Assembly: GCA_016287755.1 (NCBI GenBank)
Contig: JAEEWT010000006.1
Coordinates: 1 to 64,000, forward strand
Direction of reading: 5' to 3'
DNA from: Prevotella sp.
Lineage (GTDB): Bacteria > Bacteroidota > Bacteroidia > Bacteroidales > Bacteroidaceae
Length of the DNA: 64,000 nt
Below, piece by piece: positions 28,313 through 37,207 of the stretch (position 1 is its first letter; each line of letters begins with the position of its first letter). Both the position numbers and the translations under genes were made by a program. The notes beneath the pieces are model-generated. The model made no database searches. It was given only the letters and a program-made list of their open reading frames with translations, and had not been told where the DNA came from.

Positions 28313-29633
28313 GAGTGAGCAGCCACGCCTCCCACTCATCCCACTGCTCCTGGAACCAGAAGTGCCAGGTGGCCTGGTAGGGAGAGATGGTCTTAGGACC
28401 CTTCACAGTGTTATAGGTTGCCCATGCCGTGGTGGGCGGCACCACATCATCATTGTATCCAAACGAGAACCACCCGTGCTGTTGATCCGTGATCAACCGC
28501 GCGAAGTTGATACCGTCGTAGTACCTGCTCACCTCGATGAGTTTCTCCTCTCTCCCTCCCTTGGGGAGGGTCGGGGTGGGCTTCTTGCCTCTTGCTTCTT
28601 GCTTCTTGCTTCCGTAGAAATAATGCGGCCATCCGCAAGCTACACCCTTCAACGAATTGGTATGGTCGCACAGCGCAGCATGCACCGGTGCATAGAAGGT
28701 GATGCGCTGGTCGAGACCTGCTGTGGCCAGAGAGAGGAAACCTCCCTGAGAAGATCCCGTCACGCCCATCTCCTTACCATTCCAGGGAGTGAACTGCTCG
28801 ATATAGTCGAGCGCGCGGATGCAGCTAACGATTACCCTTTTATAATAATGTTTATCGCGGTTATCCATATTAAACTCCCAGTAGCCTGTGAGCGCACCGC
28901 TATAGATATCATCATACACCTTCTGATCCATGGTCACAGGGATCCCGTGAATACCGATCTCCAAGGTGATGGCTCCTTGCGAGGCCGTATATACATCGCC
29001 GCCATAGGGTCGCACGCCAGCCCCGGGAACCCGCAGCAAGGCAGGATACCTCCCCGCTTTTACAGGAACACAGAGAATGCCATAGGTACGGTAGTTCGGC
29101 AGGATATTATTGAACGACACCTCATACACATTCACATCCTTGGTGCAACGCTCCGGCAGCAGTCGTTTGGTAGGATTGAGGTCGGTCTTCCGTGCCTCGG
29201 CGATCGCTCCTTGCCAGAACTGTTGGAAATCGGCAGGCATCACGGTTGATGGCTGCAGTTGCTCGGGTGAGAACGCAGCACCGCATGCCCCTTTGTAGTC
29301 CTTCCCATTCACATGGGCAGTCACACTGAGTCGGTAGAACCCCGGCACCTTCATTGTACCCTGGTGTTTCATCGTACCATCCTTGAGCACCACGCCGGTC
29401 TTCTTCACCTCGGGATACATCTCAGGACCCGCCTCGAAATCCACCAGCGCATTGTCGATCAAGGTACCCGACCGCAATACGCTCACGGTAAAACGACAGG
29501 TCTCCCCCACTCGATAAGTCCAGTCCTGGTGATCAGGTGTTACCATCACGGTAATTTCGCTACCCCTGATTTGGGCGTTCAGGGGTAGCATACTCATCAC
29601 TAGCAGTAATAATACAATACTCTTCTTCATCAT
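28293..29633 (-). CDS. CE7-type acetyl xylan esterase family protein
   Basis: 446-aa alpha/beta hydrolase with signal peptide (MMKKSIVLLLLVMSMLPLNA). After an N-terminal beta domain (about 20-130) comes the CE7 catalytic part: PADFQQFWQGAIAEARK, YGILCVPVKAGRYPALLRVPGAG, nucleophile Ser in GVTGSSQGGFLSLA, and a late His region in HGWFSFGYNDDVVPP. In this operon it probably removes acetyl groups from mannan. Residues about 340-363 (KKQEARGKKPTPTLPKGG) come from a CTTCTTG heptamer run joined to a palindromic CCCTCCC...GGGAGGG sequence, an in-frame repeat insertion. Confidence 0.87.
   Translation of the reverse strand: MMKKSIVLLLLVMSMLPLNAQIRGSEITVMVTPDHQDWTYRVGETCRFTVSVLRSGTLIDNALVDFEAGPEMYPEVKKTGVVLKDGTMKHQGTMKVPGFYRLSVTAHVNGKDYKGACGAAFSPEQLQPSTVMPADFQQFWQGAIAEARKTDLNPTKRLLPERCTKDVNVYEVSFNNILPNYRTYGILCVPVKAGRYPALLRVPGAGVRPYGGDVYTASQGAITLEIGIHGIPVTMDQKVYDDIYSGALTGYWEFNMDNRDKHYYKRVIVSCIRALDYIEQFTPWNGKEMGVTGSSQGGFLSLATAGLDQRITFYAPVHAALCDHTNSLKGVACGWPHYFYGSKKQEARGKKPTPTLPKGGREEKLIEVSRYYDGINFARLITDQQHGWFSFGYNDDVVPPTTAWATYNTVKGPKTISPYQATWHFWFQEQWDEWEAWLLTQLKIDN
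28545..28612. repeat. heptamer run plus palindrome inside the esterase gene
   Basis: CTTCTTG-type units recur every 7 nt near 28581-28610, preceded by the palindromic CCCTCCCTTGGGGAGGG (28553-28569). The reading frame is kept. Confidence 0.8.
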
Positions 29634-29672
29634 TTAGGTTATGTTTGTAGTTGATGTTGTTCCAACTGGGTA

Positions 29673-29680
29673 CAAAAGTA
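29673..29680 (-). promoter_or_regulatory. -7 element before the esterase-GH26-GH130 operon
   Basis: Minus strand TACTTTTG, 39 nt before the esterase start at 29633. A -33 element at proper spacing is not clear. Confidence 0.45.
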
Positions 29681-29751
29681 CGGATTTTTTTACAGAAATG
29701 TTAATACTTTTTTATCTATTATCAATACTTTGAGACCTAGATACGTTAATA

Positions 29752-29787
29752 TAAGTTAAGGGGGCTTGATTCGGCCCCCTTAACTTA
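29752..29787 (-). terminator. terminator-like hairpin
   Basis: Near-perfect 12-bp stem (AAGTTAAGGGGG with CCCCCTTAACTT) and 10-nt loop, downstream of the carbohydrate-binding protein gene. There is no strong T-run after it on the minus strand. Confidence 0.6.
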
Positions 29788-29793
29788 TTGAAA

Positions 29794-29843
29794 CTAGTAT
29801 AACTAGCACTGCTAGTACCACTAGTGTTTCTAGTTTTCTAGTG
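29794..29843. repeat. CTAGTNNNN 9-mer array, 6 copies
   Basis: CTAG at 29794, 29803, 29812, 29821 and 29830 (9-nt period), with the last at 29838 (8 nt). It lies directly behind the stop codon at 29845. Confidence 0.93.
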
Positions 29844-29844
29844 T

Positions 29845-32058
29845 TTACTTCATCAGCACCTTCTTGCCGTTCACAATCACGATGCCCTTGTAGTTTGCAC
29901 TAACCTTCTGACCAGCCACGTTGTACAGCTTGCCTTGTGCAGCCTCAGCCTTGATGGTAGCGATACCGGTAGGAGCAGTAACTGTAGCGTTCACCTCCTT
30001 GGTCTCCTCGTTGAAGGTAATCACCACCTTAGAGCCATCCTGATCAACAGTAAGCTGATAGTTGCTTCCAGGATATGATACGCTCCAGTCGTGATCCACG
30101 CGAACCTTGAACTCATAGTTACCAGCAGCTACATCTTCGAAGGTAATGGTATAGATACCATCATCGCCCTTGCTCATGTCGCTGTCGTTATCCCAATTAC
30201 CGTTCAGGGTTCCCCTCACGCTATAGGTATGCTCCACAGGTCCTGCCTCACCGGTCTTCACGGTGGTCACATTGATCTCCTGTGTCTCAGCATTGAACGT
30301 AACGGTAACGGTATAGATACCGGTCTCATCCACAGTGAAGGTGTAGTTGTTGCTTGGATAAGCCACGGTCCATGCATGATCCTTCACCACCTTGAACTCA
30401 TAGCTTGTACCCTTCTCCAAGGTTACATCCGTCTTCACCAAGGTATAGAGGTCACCCTCCAAGGTCATGTCGTTGGAAGCATCCTCAGGATTCCATGAGC
30501 TGCCTAAGAAGTTACCGGCAACGGTCCAGGTTGCTTCAGGAATAACGGTTACGTCACCCGTCTTCTCGGTGGTTACGTTGATAGCCTGTGTCTCGGCATT
30601 GAAGGTAATGGTCACGGTATAGATAGCGGTCTCATCCACGTTGAACACATAGTTCTCGCTTGGGTAAGCTTCATCCCATGCATGATCCTTCACTACCTTG
30701 AACTCATAGTTCGCACCCTTCTCAAGGGTAACATCCTTTACCACGAGGGTATAGCTACCATCTTCGCCGAGTGTCATATCGTTGGTAGCATCCTCCGGAT
30801 TCCACTGGTTAGCCAGGAAGTTACCAGCCACGGTCCAAGTAGCCTGAGGAGCAGGAGGTCCGGCTATCACCTTCTCAATCAGAGTCCAGTCTTCATCGCT
30901 TGCGAAATCCCTGTCGATATACATCTCGATGTTATCGAAGTAGAAGGTAGTAGCAAGCGTCTTGTTCTCATTCAGGTTAAAGGCAAGGGTCTGACAGGTT
31001 CCACCACCGGAAGCCGCAGATGAGATAACGATTTCCTTCTCATAGTGCTGCCATTGAGAAGTAAAATTAATGCCATTTCCACTCTCTCCAGGACCTTGCC
31101 AATCAATATAGTCACCTGGAAGCGCATGCCACTGAACAGTAACATTGGTTTCATCATCACTCTTATAATCAAACTTGATAATCACATGCTCCCCTTCTTG
31201 GAACTTATGGGTAGAGGTGATAAAGAACTGGGTATCATATTCATTCACTGCATCAGCCACACTATGAACTGCCACACCGCGAGTACCGTCCACGCCAACA
31301 CCGTTCTCAATACATGGATTTTCCGGCATACCAGGCTCACGACCTACGAAGCTGAACACATTACCCTCATGTTCATCTCTCCAGAAATCTGTCTTGATGA
31401 ATCCGAAGTCAGCATCTGCCTCACAGTCGCCATTAGGAATCAAGTTAGATGTCCATTGGATCTCCTTAGGAATCATCTTGGTCACATAGATGTTATCGAA
31501 GTAGTAGGTAACCTCGATACCATCACCTTGATCTGTTTTTTTACTGAGCGTTGAGAGGTTGAAGGCGATCGATAGGAAGCCTTCGCCTTGGCCAGAGCCT
31601 TTGAACATACCGGAAGTTACTGTACAAGTTCCTTCATAAGTTTTCCATTCCGTATCAAAGTTGGCGTCCTTGCCCCATCCAAAGACTGTATAGTCGTGAT
31701 AATCACCGGGAACACCATGAGCCTGCGGACCAACTTTCACTGCCGTTGTAGCCTTGTAGTCGAAAGACACATTGATGACGTCACCCTCATATAGCGGCTC
31801 ATCAAACACAATCCAGAACTGCGTGTCCCAGTCCTGTACTGCACCAGGAGCAGAAACCAATTGTACACCACGTGAACCATCTACACCGATACCGTCGATA
31901 ATCTCCAACGGACCGGTTGCACCATTGTTTTCCTTACCAACAAAGTTGGCGTTCTCTGTTCCCTCCATGTCGCTGTTCTGAACGATAGGCACCCATCTTT
32001 GGGCAGACATACCAACAGCAAACAAAGACATTGCAAAAAGAGTTAATAATTTCTTCAT
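29845..32058 (-). CDS. secreted multidomain carbohydrate-binding protein
   Basis: 737-aa protein with signal peptide MKKLLTLFAMSLFAVGMSA and no recognisable catalytic domain. Two related beta-sandwich modules (about 22-195 and 200-390; both with GVDGSRGV/GVDGTRGV, YDTQFFI and TYYFDNI/TFYFDNI) look like CBM4/CBM9-type modules. Three repeats of about 95 residues follow (TWTVAGNFLANQWNPEDATN, TWTVAGNFLGSSWNPEDASN, YSVRGTLNGNWDNDSDMSKG), resembling SusE/SusF or X25-type modules. The end, KLYNVAGQKVSANYKGIVIV, is a tail often seen on secreted Prevotella proteins and may be a sorting signal. It probably binds mannan at the surface; ligand is inference. Confidence 0.82.
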   Translation of the reverse strand: MKKLLTLFAMSLFAVGMSAQRWVPIVQNSDMEGTENANFVGKENNGATGPLEIIDGIGVDGSRGVQLVSAPGAVQDWDTQFWIVFDEPLYEGDVINVSFDYKATTAVKVGPQAHGVPGDYHDYTVFGWGKDANFDTEWKTYEGTCTVTSGMFKGSGQGEGFLSIAFNLSTLSKKTDQGDGIEVTYYFDNIYVTKMIPKEIQWTSNLIPNGDCEADADFGFIKTDFWRDEHEGNVFSFVGREPGMPENPCIENGVGVDGTRGVAVHSVADAVNEYDTQFFITSTHKFQEGEHVIIKFDYKSDDETNVTVQWHALPGDYIDWQGPGESGNGINFTSQWQHYEKEIVISSAASGGGTCQTLAFNLNENKTLATTFYFDNIEMYIDRDFASDEDWTLIEKVIAGPPAPQATWTVAGNFLANQWNPEDATNDMTLGEDGSYTLVVKDVTLEKGANYEFKVVKDHAWDEAYPSENYVFNVDETAIYTVTITFNAETQAINVTTEKTGDVTVIPEATWTVAGNFLGSSWNPEDASNDMTLEGDLYTLVKTDVTLEKGTSYEFKVVKDHAWTVAYPSNNYTFTVDETGIYTVTVTFNAETQEINVTTVKTGEAGPVEHTYSVRGTLNGNWDNDSDMSKGDDGIYTITFEDVAAGNYEFKVRVDHDWSVSYPGSNYQLTVDQDGSKVVITFNEETKEVNATVTAPTGIATIKAEAAQGKLYNVAGQKVSANYKGIVIVNGKKVLMK

Positions 32059-32462
32059 AAGCTTTTGTTTTTAGACTAAAAAATTAATATAAGTAAGGTA
32101 ATAGATACTATAGTTTTTGCAAAGATAATACATTTTGACAATAATACAATCTTTTTTCTAAAAAAAATTCTATTATCTTTTATTCCTCTTTTCTCTGGCG
32201 CAGAGAAAAGAGGCAAAAGAGACATCCACCTACCCCCATCCCCTCCCTATATGGAGGGGCTCAACCGCTCCTACTCGTCGCTCGTTCATTAAGGTAAGCT
32301 CGCCCCATCAAAGGGGCGGCTTGTATTATCTTTCGGCTTACGCCAGGTGATTGGCGATCCTTTTCCGTTTATTTCCGTTTCTTCCGTTATAAATACTCTT
32401 TGCGCCAGTCACCACAGCGGCAGCATATTATTCACTGTTCACTGTTCACTATTCACTTTTCA
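32059..32462. other. 404-nt intergenic region: promoter, repeats, no gene
   Basis: Next to the downstream gene lies a promoter (minus -7 TATCTTTG 32120-32127; -33 TTG 32147-32149; spacer 19 nt). From about 32190 to 32400 there is noncoding sequence with palindromic GC pieces (CCCCTCCCTATATGGAGGGG near 32238; CGCCCCATCAAAGGGGCGG near 32291). It ends in a TTCACT heptamer array. I see no gene or RNA here. Confidence 0.7.
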
Positions 32463-32471
32463 CTATTCACT
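32431..32471. repeat. TTCACTN heptamer array, 6 copies
   Basis: TTCACT at 32431, 32438, 32445, 32452, 32459 and 32466 (exact 7-nt period). The GH5 stop codon is within it (QKSE then TAG). Confidence 0.95.
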
Positions 32472-33755
32472 TTTCTGAATCTTTGCGACAGATTCTGAAA
32501 CGACTTGGATCGTAGTGGAATCACCGGCGAAGACGGAGTTCAGGCCCTGCTGTTCCTGGGCGGGATCACCTGTATAGTCATCACCCACCTGCCACTGCTG
32601 TTCATGCTTCGGTTGTGCATATCCGCCCCATCCCCAGAAGTTGCAGCCGGCGAAGCAGCCGCCTGATTGCGCATTGTCGCTCACCAAAGCGAACACATAA
32701 CGGTAGAAATCATCACGTGCGGTGGTTGGTGTGCCGAGTGCGAACTGGAAGTCATCGCGCGGGAATCCGAACTCCTCCATCACGAGCGGCTTCTGCAGCT
32801 TACTACAGATGGCAACATGACGGTCGATATAGTCCTTGGTGTTCTCCTTCGCTGTCGGCAGATCATCAATGAGGTGGTCTTTCCGCACCCAGCTCCAGTT
32901 ATACGGCCAGAGATGGATATTACAGTAATCCACGTTCTTGTCGGCACAGATACGCTCATAGCAATCCCAGTCGTTCTCGCACCCCCATGACCCCTCACTA
33001 CCGATGCTGATCAGGTGGTTGGGATCCAGACTGCGGATCAGGGCCGATGCTTCTGCGAGCCATCTCTCAAAATCGGGTATCACCGCCTTGTCGAAAGCGC
33101 GCGGCTCATTACCGATCTGCCATGACATGATGGCCGGGTCGTCCACATATTTCACACCCGTGTAGCGGTTCGTACGTCCGAGGATGAAGCGCACATAGTC
33201 GTAGAACAGCTCATGGGCCTTCTGGTTGGTGGCATACTTACTCATCGCCTGCATGAAGGCAGGATAACCGTCCTCGTTGGGACGTGGCTGCTTTCCCGCC
33301 CCCGCATGCTCCAGGTAGAAGCCGTAGCCCCCACTCCATTCCCATGAGTTGTTCAGGTAGAGCACGGCCACCATCTTCCGCTTTCCCATCTCCATCAGCA
33401 GGTAGTCAAGACCCGCCAGGATGGTGTCGTTATACACTCCCGGTGCAATCTGCAGCGTTGGCTCCACCTTGGTGGTAACGCCCCGTTCACCGTCACTTCC
33501 CACCAGGATGCGCAGGTTGTCGATGCCTAATGACTTCAGGTTATCCAACTCACGAACCAGTCGGTTGCGGTCACCCCCCTGTCCTTCACTGCCCAGGATG
33601 GCACCATACCAGAAGTTCGTTCCCACGAAATAATACGGTTTCCCGTCACGCAGGAAATGACCGTCCTTCACTTGCACGAAGGCACTGCTTTCTCCCTTCG
33701 CACATCCTGTCAGCATGATGGCAATGGTTACCATGACAAATATTATTCTCTTCAT
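32463..33755 (-). CDS. GH5 endo-beta-1,4-mannanase (GH5_7-like)
   Basis: 430-aa lipoprotein (IAIMLTGCAKGES lipobox) with a GH5 barrel. The acid/base Glu is in IMSWQIGNEPRAFD, the nucleophile Glu in PLVMEEFGFPRDD. DGKPYYFVGTNFWYGAILGS at the start and VLYLNNSWEWSGGYGFY are typical of bacterial mannanases of subfamily 7. With GH26 it would attack mannan at different places (surface and periplasm). It has its own -7 element (TACCTTTG, 33778-33785). Confidence 0.92.
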   Translation of the reverse strand: MKRIIFVMVTIAIMLTGCAKGESSAFVQVKDGHFLRDGKPYYFVGTNFWYGAILGSEGQGGDRNRLVRELDNLKSLGIDNLRILVGSDGERGVTTKVEPTLQIAPGVYNDTILAGLDYLLMEMGKRKMVAVLYLNNSWEWSGGYGFYLEHAGAGKQPRPNEDGYPAFMQAMSKYATNQKAHELFYDYVRFILGRTNRYTGVKYVDDPAIMSWQIGNEPRAFDKAVIPDFERWLAEASALIRSLDPNHLISIGSEGSWGCENDWDCYERICADKNVDYCNIHLWPYNWSWVRKDHLIDDLPTAKENTKDYIDRHVAICSKLQKPLVMEEFGFPRDDFQFALGTPTTARDDFYRYVFALVSDNAQSGGCFAGCNFWGWGGYAQPKHEQQWQVGDDYTGDPAQEQQGLNSVFAGDSTTIQVVSESVAKIQKSE

Positions 33756-33777
33756 AAGGTTGTTTGTTAGTTGTTTG

Positions 33778-33785
33778 CAAAGGTA
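33778..33785 (-). promoter_or_regulatory. -7 element before the GH5 gene
   Basis: Minus strand TACCTTTG 23 nt before the ATG at 33755; -33 not clearly recognisable. Confidence 0.45.
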
Positions 33786-33832
33786 ATGAATAAATAGGAA
33801 AGACTATAATAGTTTTTTGTCCAATATCAATA

Positions 33833-34741
33833 CTATTTCATCAAATGATAGGCAACCAGCCCTTCCATGGGGCTTTTTGCTATTTTATTGAGCTTATATC
33901 CTTCTTCCTCGGCCACCTCTTGCAGCAGCTCGCGGTAATGATAGGCGATGCTTCCGATAGCACCCACGGGAAGGTCGTGACGCCCATACTGTGCGATGTT
34001 CTTATGGAAGAAGTCACGGAAGTTCTGCTTCACGAGTTCTCGGAGCGCAGGCACATCCAGATGCTCACTAATATATAAAGAGGTGGAAGCCAGGAAGCGG
34101 TTCGCCATTGGCTGACGATACACCCGCTGGATGATTTCTGGGTAGCTCAGACCGCTTTTCTGCAGGAAATCTTCTTTCATGCCATCGGGCAGCGCTCCCT
34201 TAAACAGGGCATTCAAGAATAGTTTACCCAACACAGCTCCGCTACCCTCATCACCTAAGATATAGCCTAAAGGAGGAACGTTTCCAATAATTTTCTCTCC
34301 GTCGTAAAGACATGAGTTTGAGCCTGTTCCAAGAATACACGCCAATCCTTCCTGATGCTGGCACACAGCCCGTGCAGCCCCTAACAGATCGCTTTCTACC
34401 TCAATCCTATTGGCCTCAGGGAAAACCTTCCTCAGCACCTTTTCCACCACCCCCTTCTTCTCGGGGATGCAGCCGGCACCGTAGAAGAACACTTCATCGG
34501 CCCCCCATTGGGGAGCCGTTTGAGGAGTGTGGAATGAGGAGTGAGGAGTGAGATTAGAACTATGTGCTTGGCCTTGAGGCATTTCTCCCTCCACATTCCA
34601 CACTCCACACTCCACAAGAATCTCCTCCTCTCCCTGATGAACAGGGTTGATACCCGCTGTGGTGACACGGTGAACGATGGTTCCATTCTCTATCCATGCC
34701 CAGTCGGTCTTGGTACTTCCGGAATCTGCGATAAGCATCAT
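33833..34741 (-). CDS. BadF/BadG-type N-acetylglucosamine kinase-like protein
   Basis: 302-aa sugar kinase of the ASKHA fold. The phosphate-1 motif is MLIADSGSTKTDWAWIENG; CILGTGSNSCLYDG and GYILGDEGSGAVLGK are the phosphate-2 and adenosine regions. The start at 34741 is chosen because homologues begin MLIADSG and a -7 element TATATTTG (34769-34776) lies inside the longer frame. Residues about 39-79 are inserted heptamer repeats (GAGTGAG and CCACACT types), where the family has a short loop. It may phosphorylate amino sugars or mannose-type sugars from the neighbouring pathway; substrate unproven. Confidence 0.85.
   Translation of the reverse strand: MMLIADSGSTKTDWAWIENGTIVHRVTTAGINPVHQGEEEILVECGVWNVEGEMPQGQAHSSNLTPHSSFHTPQTAPQWGADEVFFYGAGCIPEKKGVVEKVLRKVFPEANRIEVESDLLGAARAVCQHQEGLACILGTGSNSCLYDGEKIIGNVPPLGYILGDEGSGAVLGKLFLNALFKGALPDGMKEDFLQKSGLSYPEIIQRVYRQPMANRFLASTSLYISEHLDVPALRELVKQNFRDFFHKNIAQYGRHDLPVGAIGSIAYHYRELLQEVAEEEGYKLNKIAKSPMEGLVAYHLMK
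34505..34625. repeat. two heptamer blocks inside the kinase gene
   Basis: GAGTGTG/GAATGAG/GAGTGAG/GAGTGAG (7-nt period) near 34517-34546 and CCACATT/CCACACT/CCACACT/CCACAAG (7-nt period) near 34592-34619. The blocks are roughly inverted relative to each other and together keep the frame. Confidence 0.85.
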
Positions 34742-34768
34742 ATTGTAAATAAATAAAAAAATCCACTG

Positions 34769-34806
34769 CAAATATACACATAATGCGGGAAAAATACGTA
34801 TTTTTG
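34769..34806. promoter_or_regulatory. divergent promoter pair (kinase / MscS channel)
   Basis: Minus -7 TATATTTG (34769-34776) serves the kinase; plus -7 TATTTTTG (34799-34806) lies 20 nt before the channel ATG. The two elements are only 22 nt apart. Confidence 0.6.
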
Positions 34807-34825
34807 CAGACAAAAGACGAAGAAT

Positions 34826-37207
34826 ATGGTAAAAATCAATAGATGGGGAGTTTGTCTCCTACTGATACTCTGCTGCTGGTTGCACACTGAACAGTCAATG
34901 GCTGTTCTCAAGGAAAAGGATATCAACGCCACGCTGACCATCCTCCGACAGGAGTTGATGAATAAACATGACGAACTGGAAAAGCGCAGTAAGATCTCTG
35001 CATCCAGGAACGAGCGTATCATGAAGCAGTTCCGTGAAACCTACCATCTGAGTAACCAGAACTCGCTGATGCTGTATTCCCAGCGACCGGAGTATGTGTT
35101 CGACCTTACCTATGCCTGTCATGAGGCCACGAAGCAGTTCCAGGAGTTCACACGGCACTCCCTTCCCCTGAAGCGGTTCATCGAGAAGAACGATGCCGAG
35201 ATTGCCCGTTACGACAGTCTGATAGGCAGTCTGGAGAAGATGATGCGCTTTGCGCAGATGGATGAGAAGGCCAGGATCGACTGCAATGTCTGTCTTACCA
35301 TGGCGACGAACATCCGCAATTCGATGAGGGGGAACCGTGAGGACCTGAACGACTATGAGCGGTTGTACAAGCAGACGGGACAACGTTTGAAGAACCTGAA
35401 CGACTATGCCAACAAACGGTATAACGAGATTCAGAGTAATATCTTCAAGAACGGTGGTGACAGCTACTTTGCTATCCTCGCATCGCTGCGCCATAACCTG
35501 ATGGCCACCGCCGAGACGGTAACCGACAAGTACCGACCGCTGCACAATATCCAGTCGCAGTGGAACAGCAGGTTCATCCTGGATTTGTTCTTAGGTATCT
35601 TCATCTTCGCCATCGTTTCGGTAGTACTGAACTTCCTGGCTTTCCGCTTTTTGCCCAAGCGGTTCCATAGCGAGACGTTCCTGAAGAAGCGTACCTGTAT
35701 CATCCTCACCACCACAACCATTACCTTTGCCATTATTATCGGACTGCTCCGGACGTTCTCCGATCAGAACTTCCTGATCATGGCCAGTAGTCTGCTGGTG
35801 GAATATGCGTGGCTGCTGTGCGTGATTCTGCTCTCCTTGCTGCTCCGTGTGGAAGGCGATCAGATCAAGAGTGCGTTCCTGATCTATGCCCCGCTCATCT
35901 TCATGGGCTTCATTGTGATATCGTTCCGCATCGTGTTGGTGCCGAACGATTTGGTGAACCTGATCTTCCCGCCCATCCTGCTGCTCTGCACCATCTGGCA
36001 ATGGTATGTCATACGGAGACACCACAAGAAGATTCCGCGCAGTGACATGTTCTATACCTACATCTCTATGATCATCTTCCTGGTGAGCACCGTCTGCGCA
36101 TGGATAGGCTACACCCTGATGAGTGTTCAGTTGCTCATCTGGTGGATCATGCAGTTGGCTTGCATCCTGACCATCACCTGTATCGCCAGTTGGATGAAGG
36201 ATTACAGTAAGAAACACAAGATATACGACAAGCCCATTACCAAGAACTGGTTCTTCCGACTGGTGTACGAGGTGCTGCTCCCGGTGATGGCACTGCTCTC
36301 CATCCCCCTGAGCATCTATATGGCTGCCGATGTGTTCAACCTGAGTACCCTTACCTGGCAGTACTTCACGATGCCGTTTGTCAATGCGAAGAATTTCCGT
36401 GTGAGTCTGTTCAGTCTCATCCAGGTGGCCGAGCTGTATTTCTTATTCAAATACGTGAACTCCGTGTGTCTGGAACTGCTCCACCTGCATTTCAAGGGGA
36501 AGAACTACCGCGCGAATGCCAGTTCCCGCGAGGTGATGGGAAAGAACGTCATGCAGGTACTGGTATGGGGTGCTTGGCTGCTCATCAGCTTGTCGGTCTT
36601 CCATATCGGAGGTAAGTGGCTGGCATATATCGCTACCGGTCTCTCTACTGGTGTTGGTTTCGCTTCGAAGGATATCCTGGAGAACCTTTACTATGGTATC
36701 AACCTCATGGCAGGACGAGTAAAGGTGGGCGATTGGATTGAGTGTGACGGCATCAAGGGAAAGGTGGCAAGCATCAGCTATACCAGTACGATGCTGGAGG
36801 CTATCGACGGCTCCATCATCGCCTTCACGAACTCGCAGCTGTTCACGAAGAACTACAAGAACCTCACGAAGAACCACGGTTATGTGCTCTCGTTGATACC
36901 CTTTGGCGTAGCCTATGGCTCCAATATGAAAGACGTGACCACAATCATTGAGGAGGCTGTGAACGGCTTGAATCATCCGTATCTGGATCCATCCAAGCAG
37001 GTTAAAGTGGTGTTCACGGAGTTTGGCGACAGCAGCATCAACTTCCAGCTACTCTGCTGGGTGGATGCAGTGAAACAGATCTATGTAGTATCGGATGTGA
37101 TGCAGTGCATCTACAATACCCTCGATGCCCATAACATCTCCATCCCGTTCCCGCAGTGCGATGTGCATGTGAAGACTGATGCACCAAATCAATCCAAGCT
37201 CTCGTAA
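34826..37207 (+). CDS. large MscS-family mechanosensitive channel
   Basis: 793-aa inner-membrane protein with signal-like N-terminus (WGVCLLLILCCWLHT). A periplasmic helical region rich in Lys/Asn/Arg (about 30-240) is followed by about 8-10 membrane helices (250-600) and the MscS domain: pore helix region YIATGLSTGVGFASKDILENLYYGI, then beta domain VKVGDWIECDGIKGKVASISYTSTMLEAIDGSIIAFTN. It opens under membrane tension and protects against osmotic downshock. The C-terminus overlaps the convergent dehydratase gene by 19 nt. Confidence 0.9.
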   Translation: MVKINRWGVCLLLILCCWLHTEQSMAVLKEKDINATLTILRQELMNKHDELEKRSKISASRNERIMKQFRETYHLSNQNSLMLYSQRPEYVFDLTYACHEATKQFQEFTRHSLPLKRFIEKNDAEIARYDSLIGSLEKMMRFAQMDEKARIDCNVCLTMATNIRNSMRGNREDLNDYERLYKQTGQRLKNLNDYANKRYNEIQSNIFKNGGDSYFAILASLRHNLMATAETVTDKYRPLHNIQSQWNSRFILDLFLGIFIFAIVSVVLNFLAFRFLPKRFHSETFLKKRTCIILTTTTITFAIIIGLLRTFSDQNFLIMASSLLVEYAWLLCVILLSLLLRVEGDQIKSAFLIYAPLIFMGFIVISFRIVLVPNDLVNLIFPPILLLCTIWQWYVIRRHHKKIPRSDMFYTYISMIIFLVSTVCAWIGYTLMSVQLLIWWIMQLACILTITCIASWMKDYSKKHKIYDKPITKNWFFRLVYEVLLPVMALLSIPLSIYMAADVFNLSTLTWQYFTMPFVNAKNFRVSLFSLIQVAELYFLFKYVNSVCLELLHLHFKGKNYRANASSREVMGKNVMQVLVWGAWLLISLSVFHIGGKWLAYIATGLSTGVGFASKDILENLYYGINLMAGRVKVGDWIECDGIKGKVASISYTSTMLEAIDGSIIAFTNSQLFTKNYKNLTKNHGYVLSLIPFGVAYGSNMKDVTTIIEEAVNGLNHPYLDPSKQVKVVFTEFGDSSINFQLLCWVDAVKQIYVVSDVMQCIYNTLDAHNISIPFPQCDVHVKTDAPNQSKLS

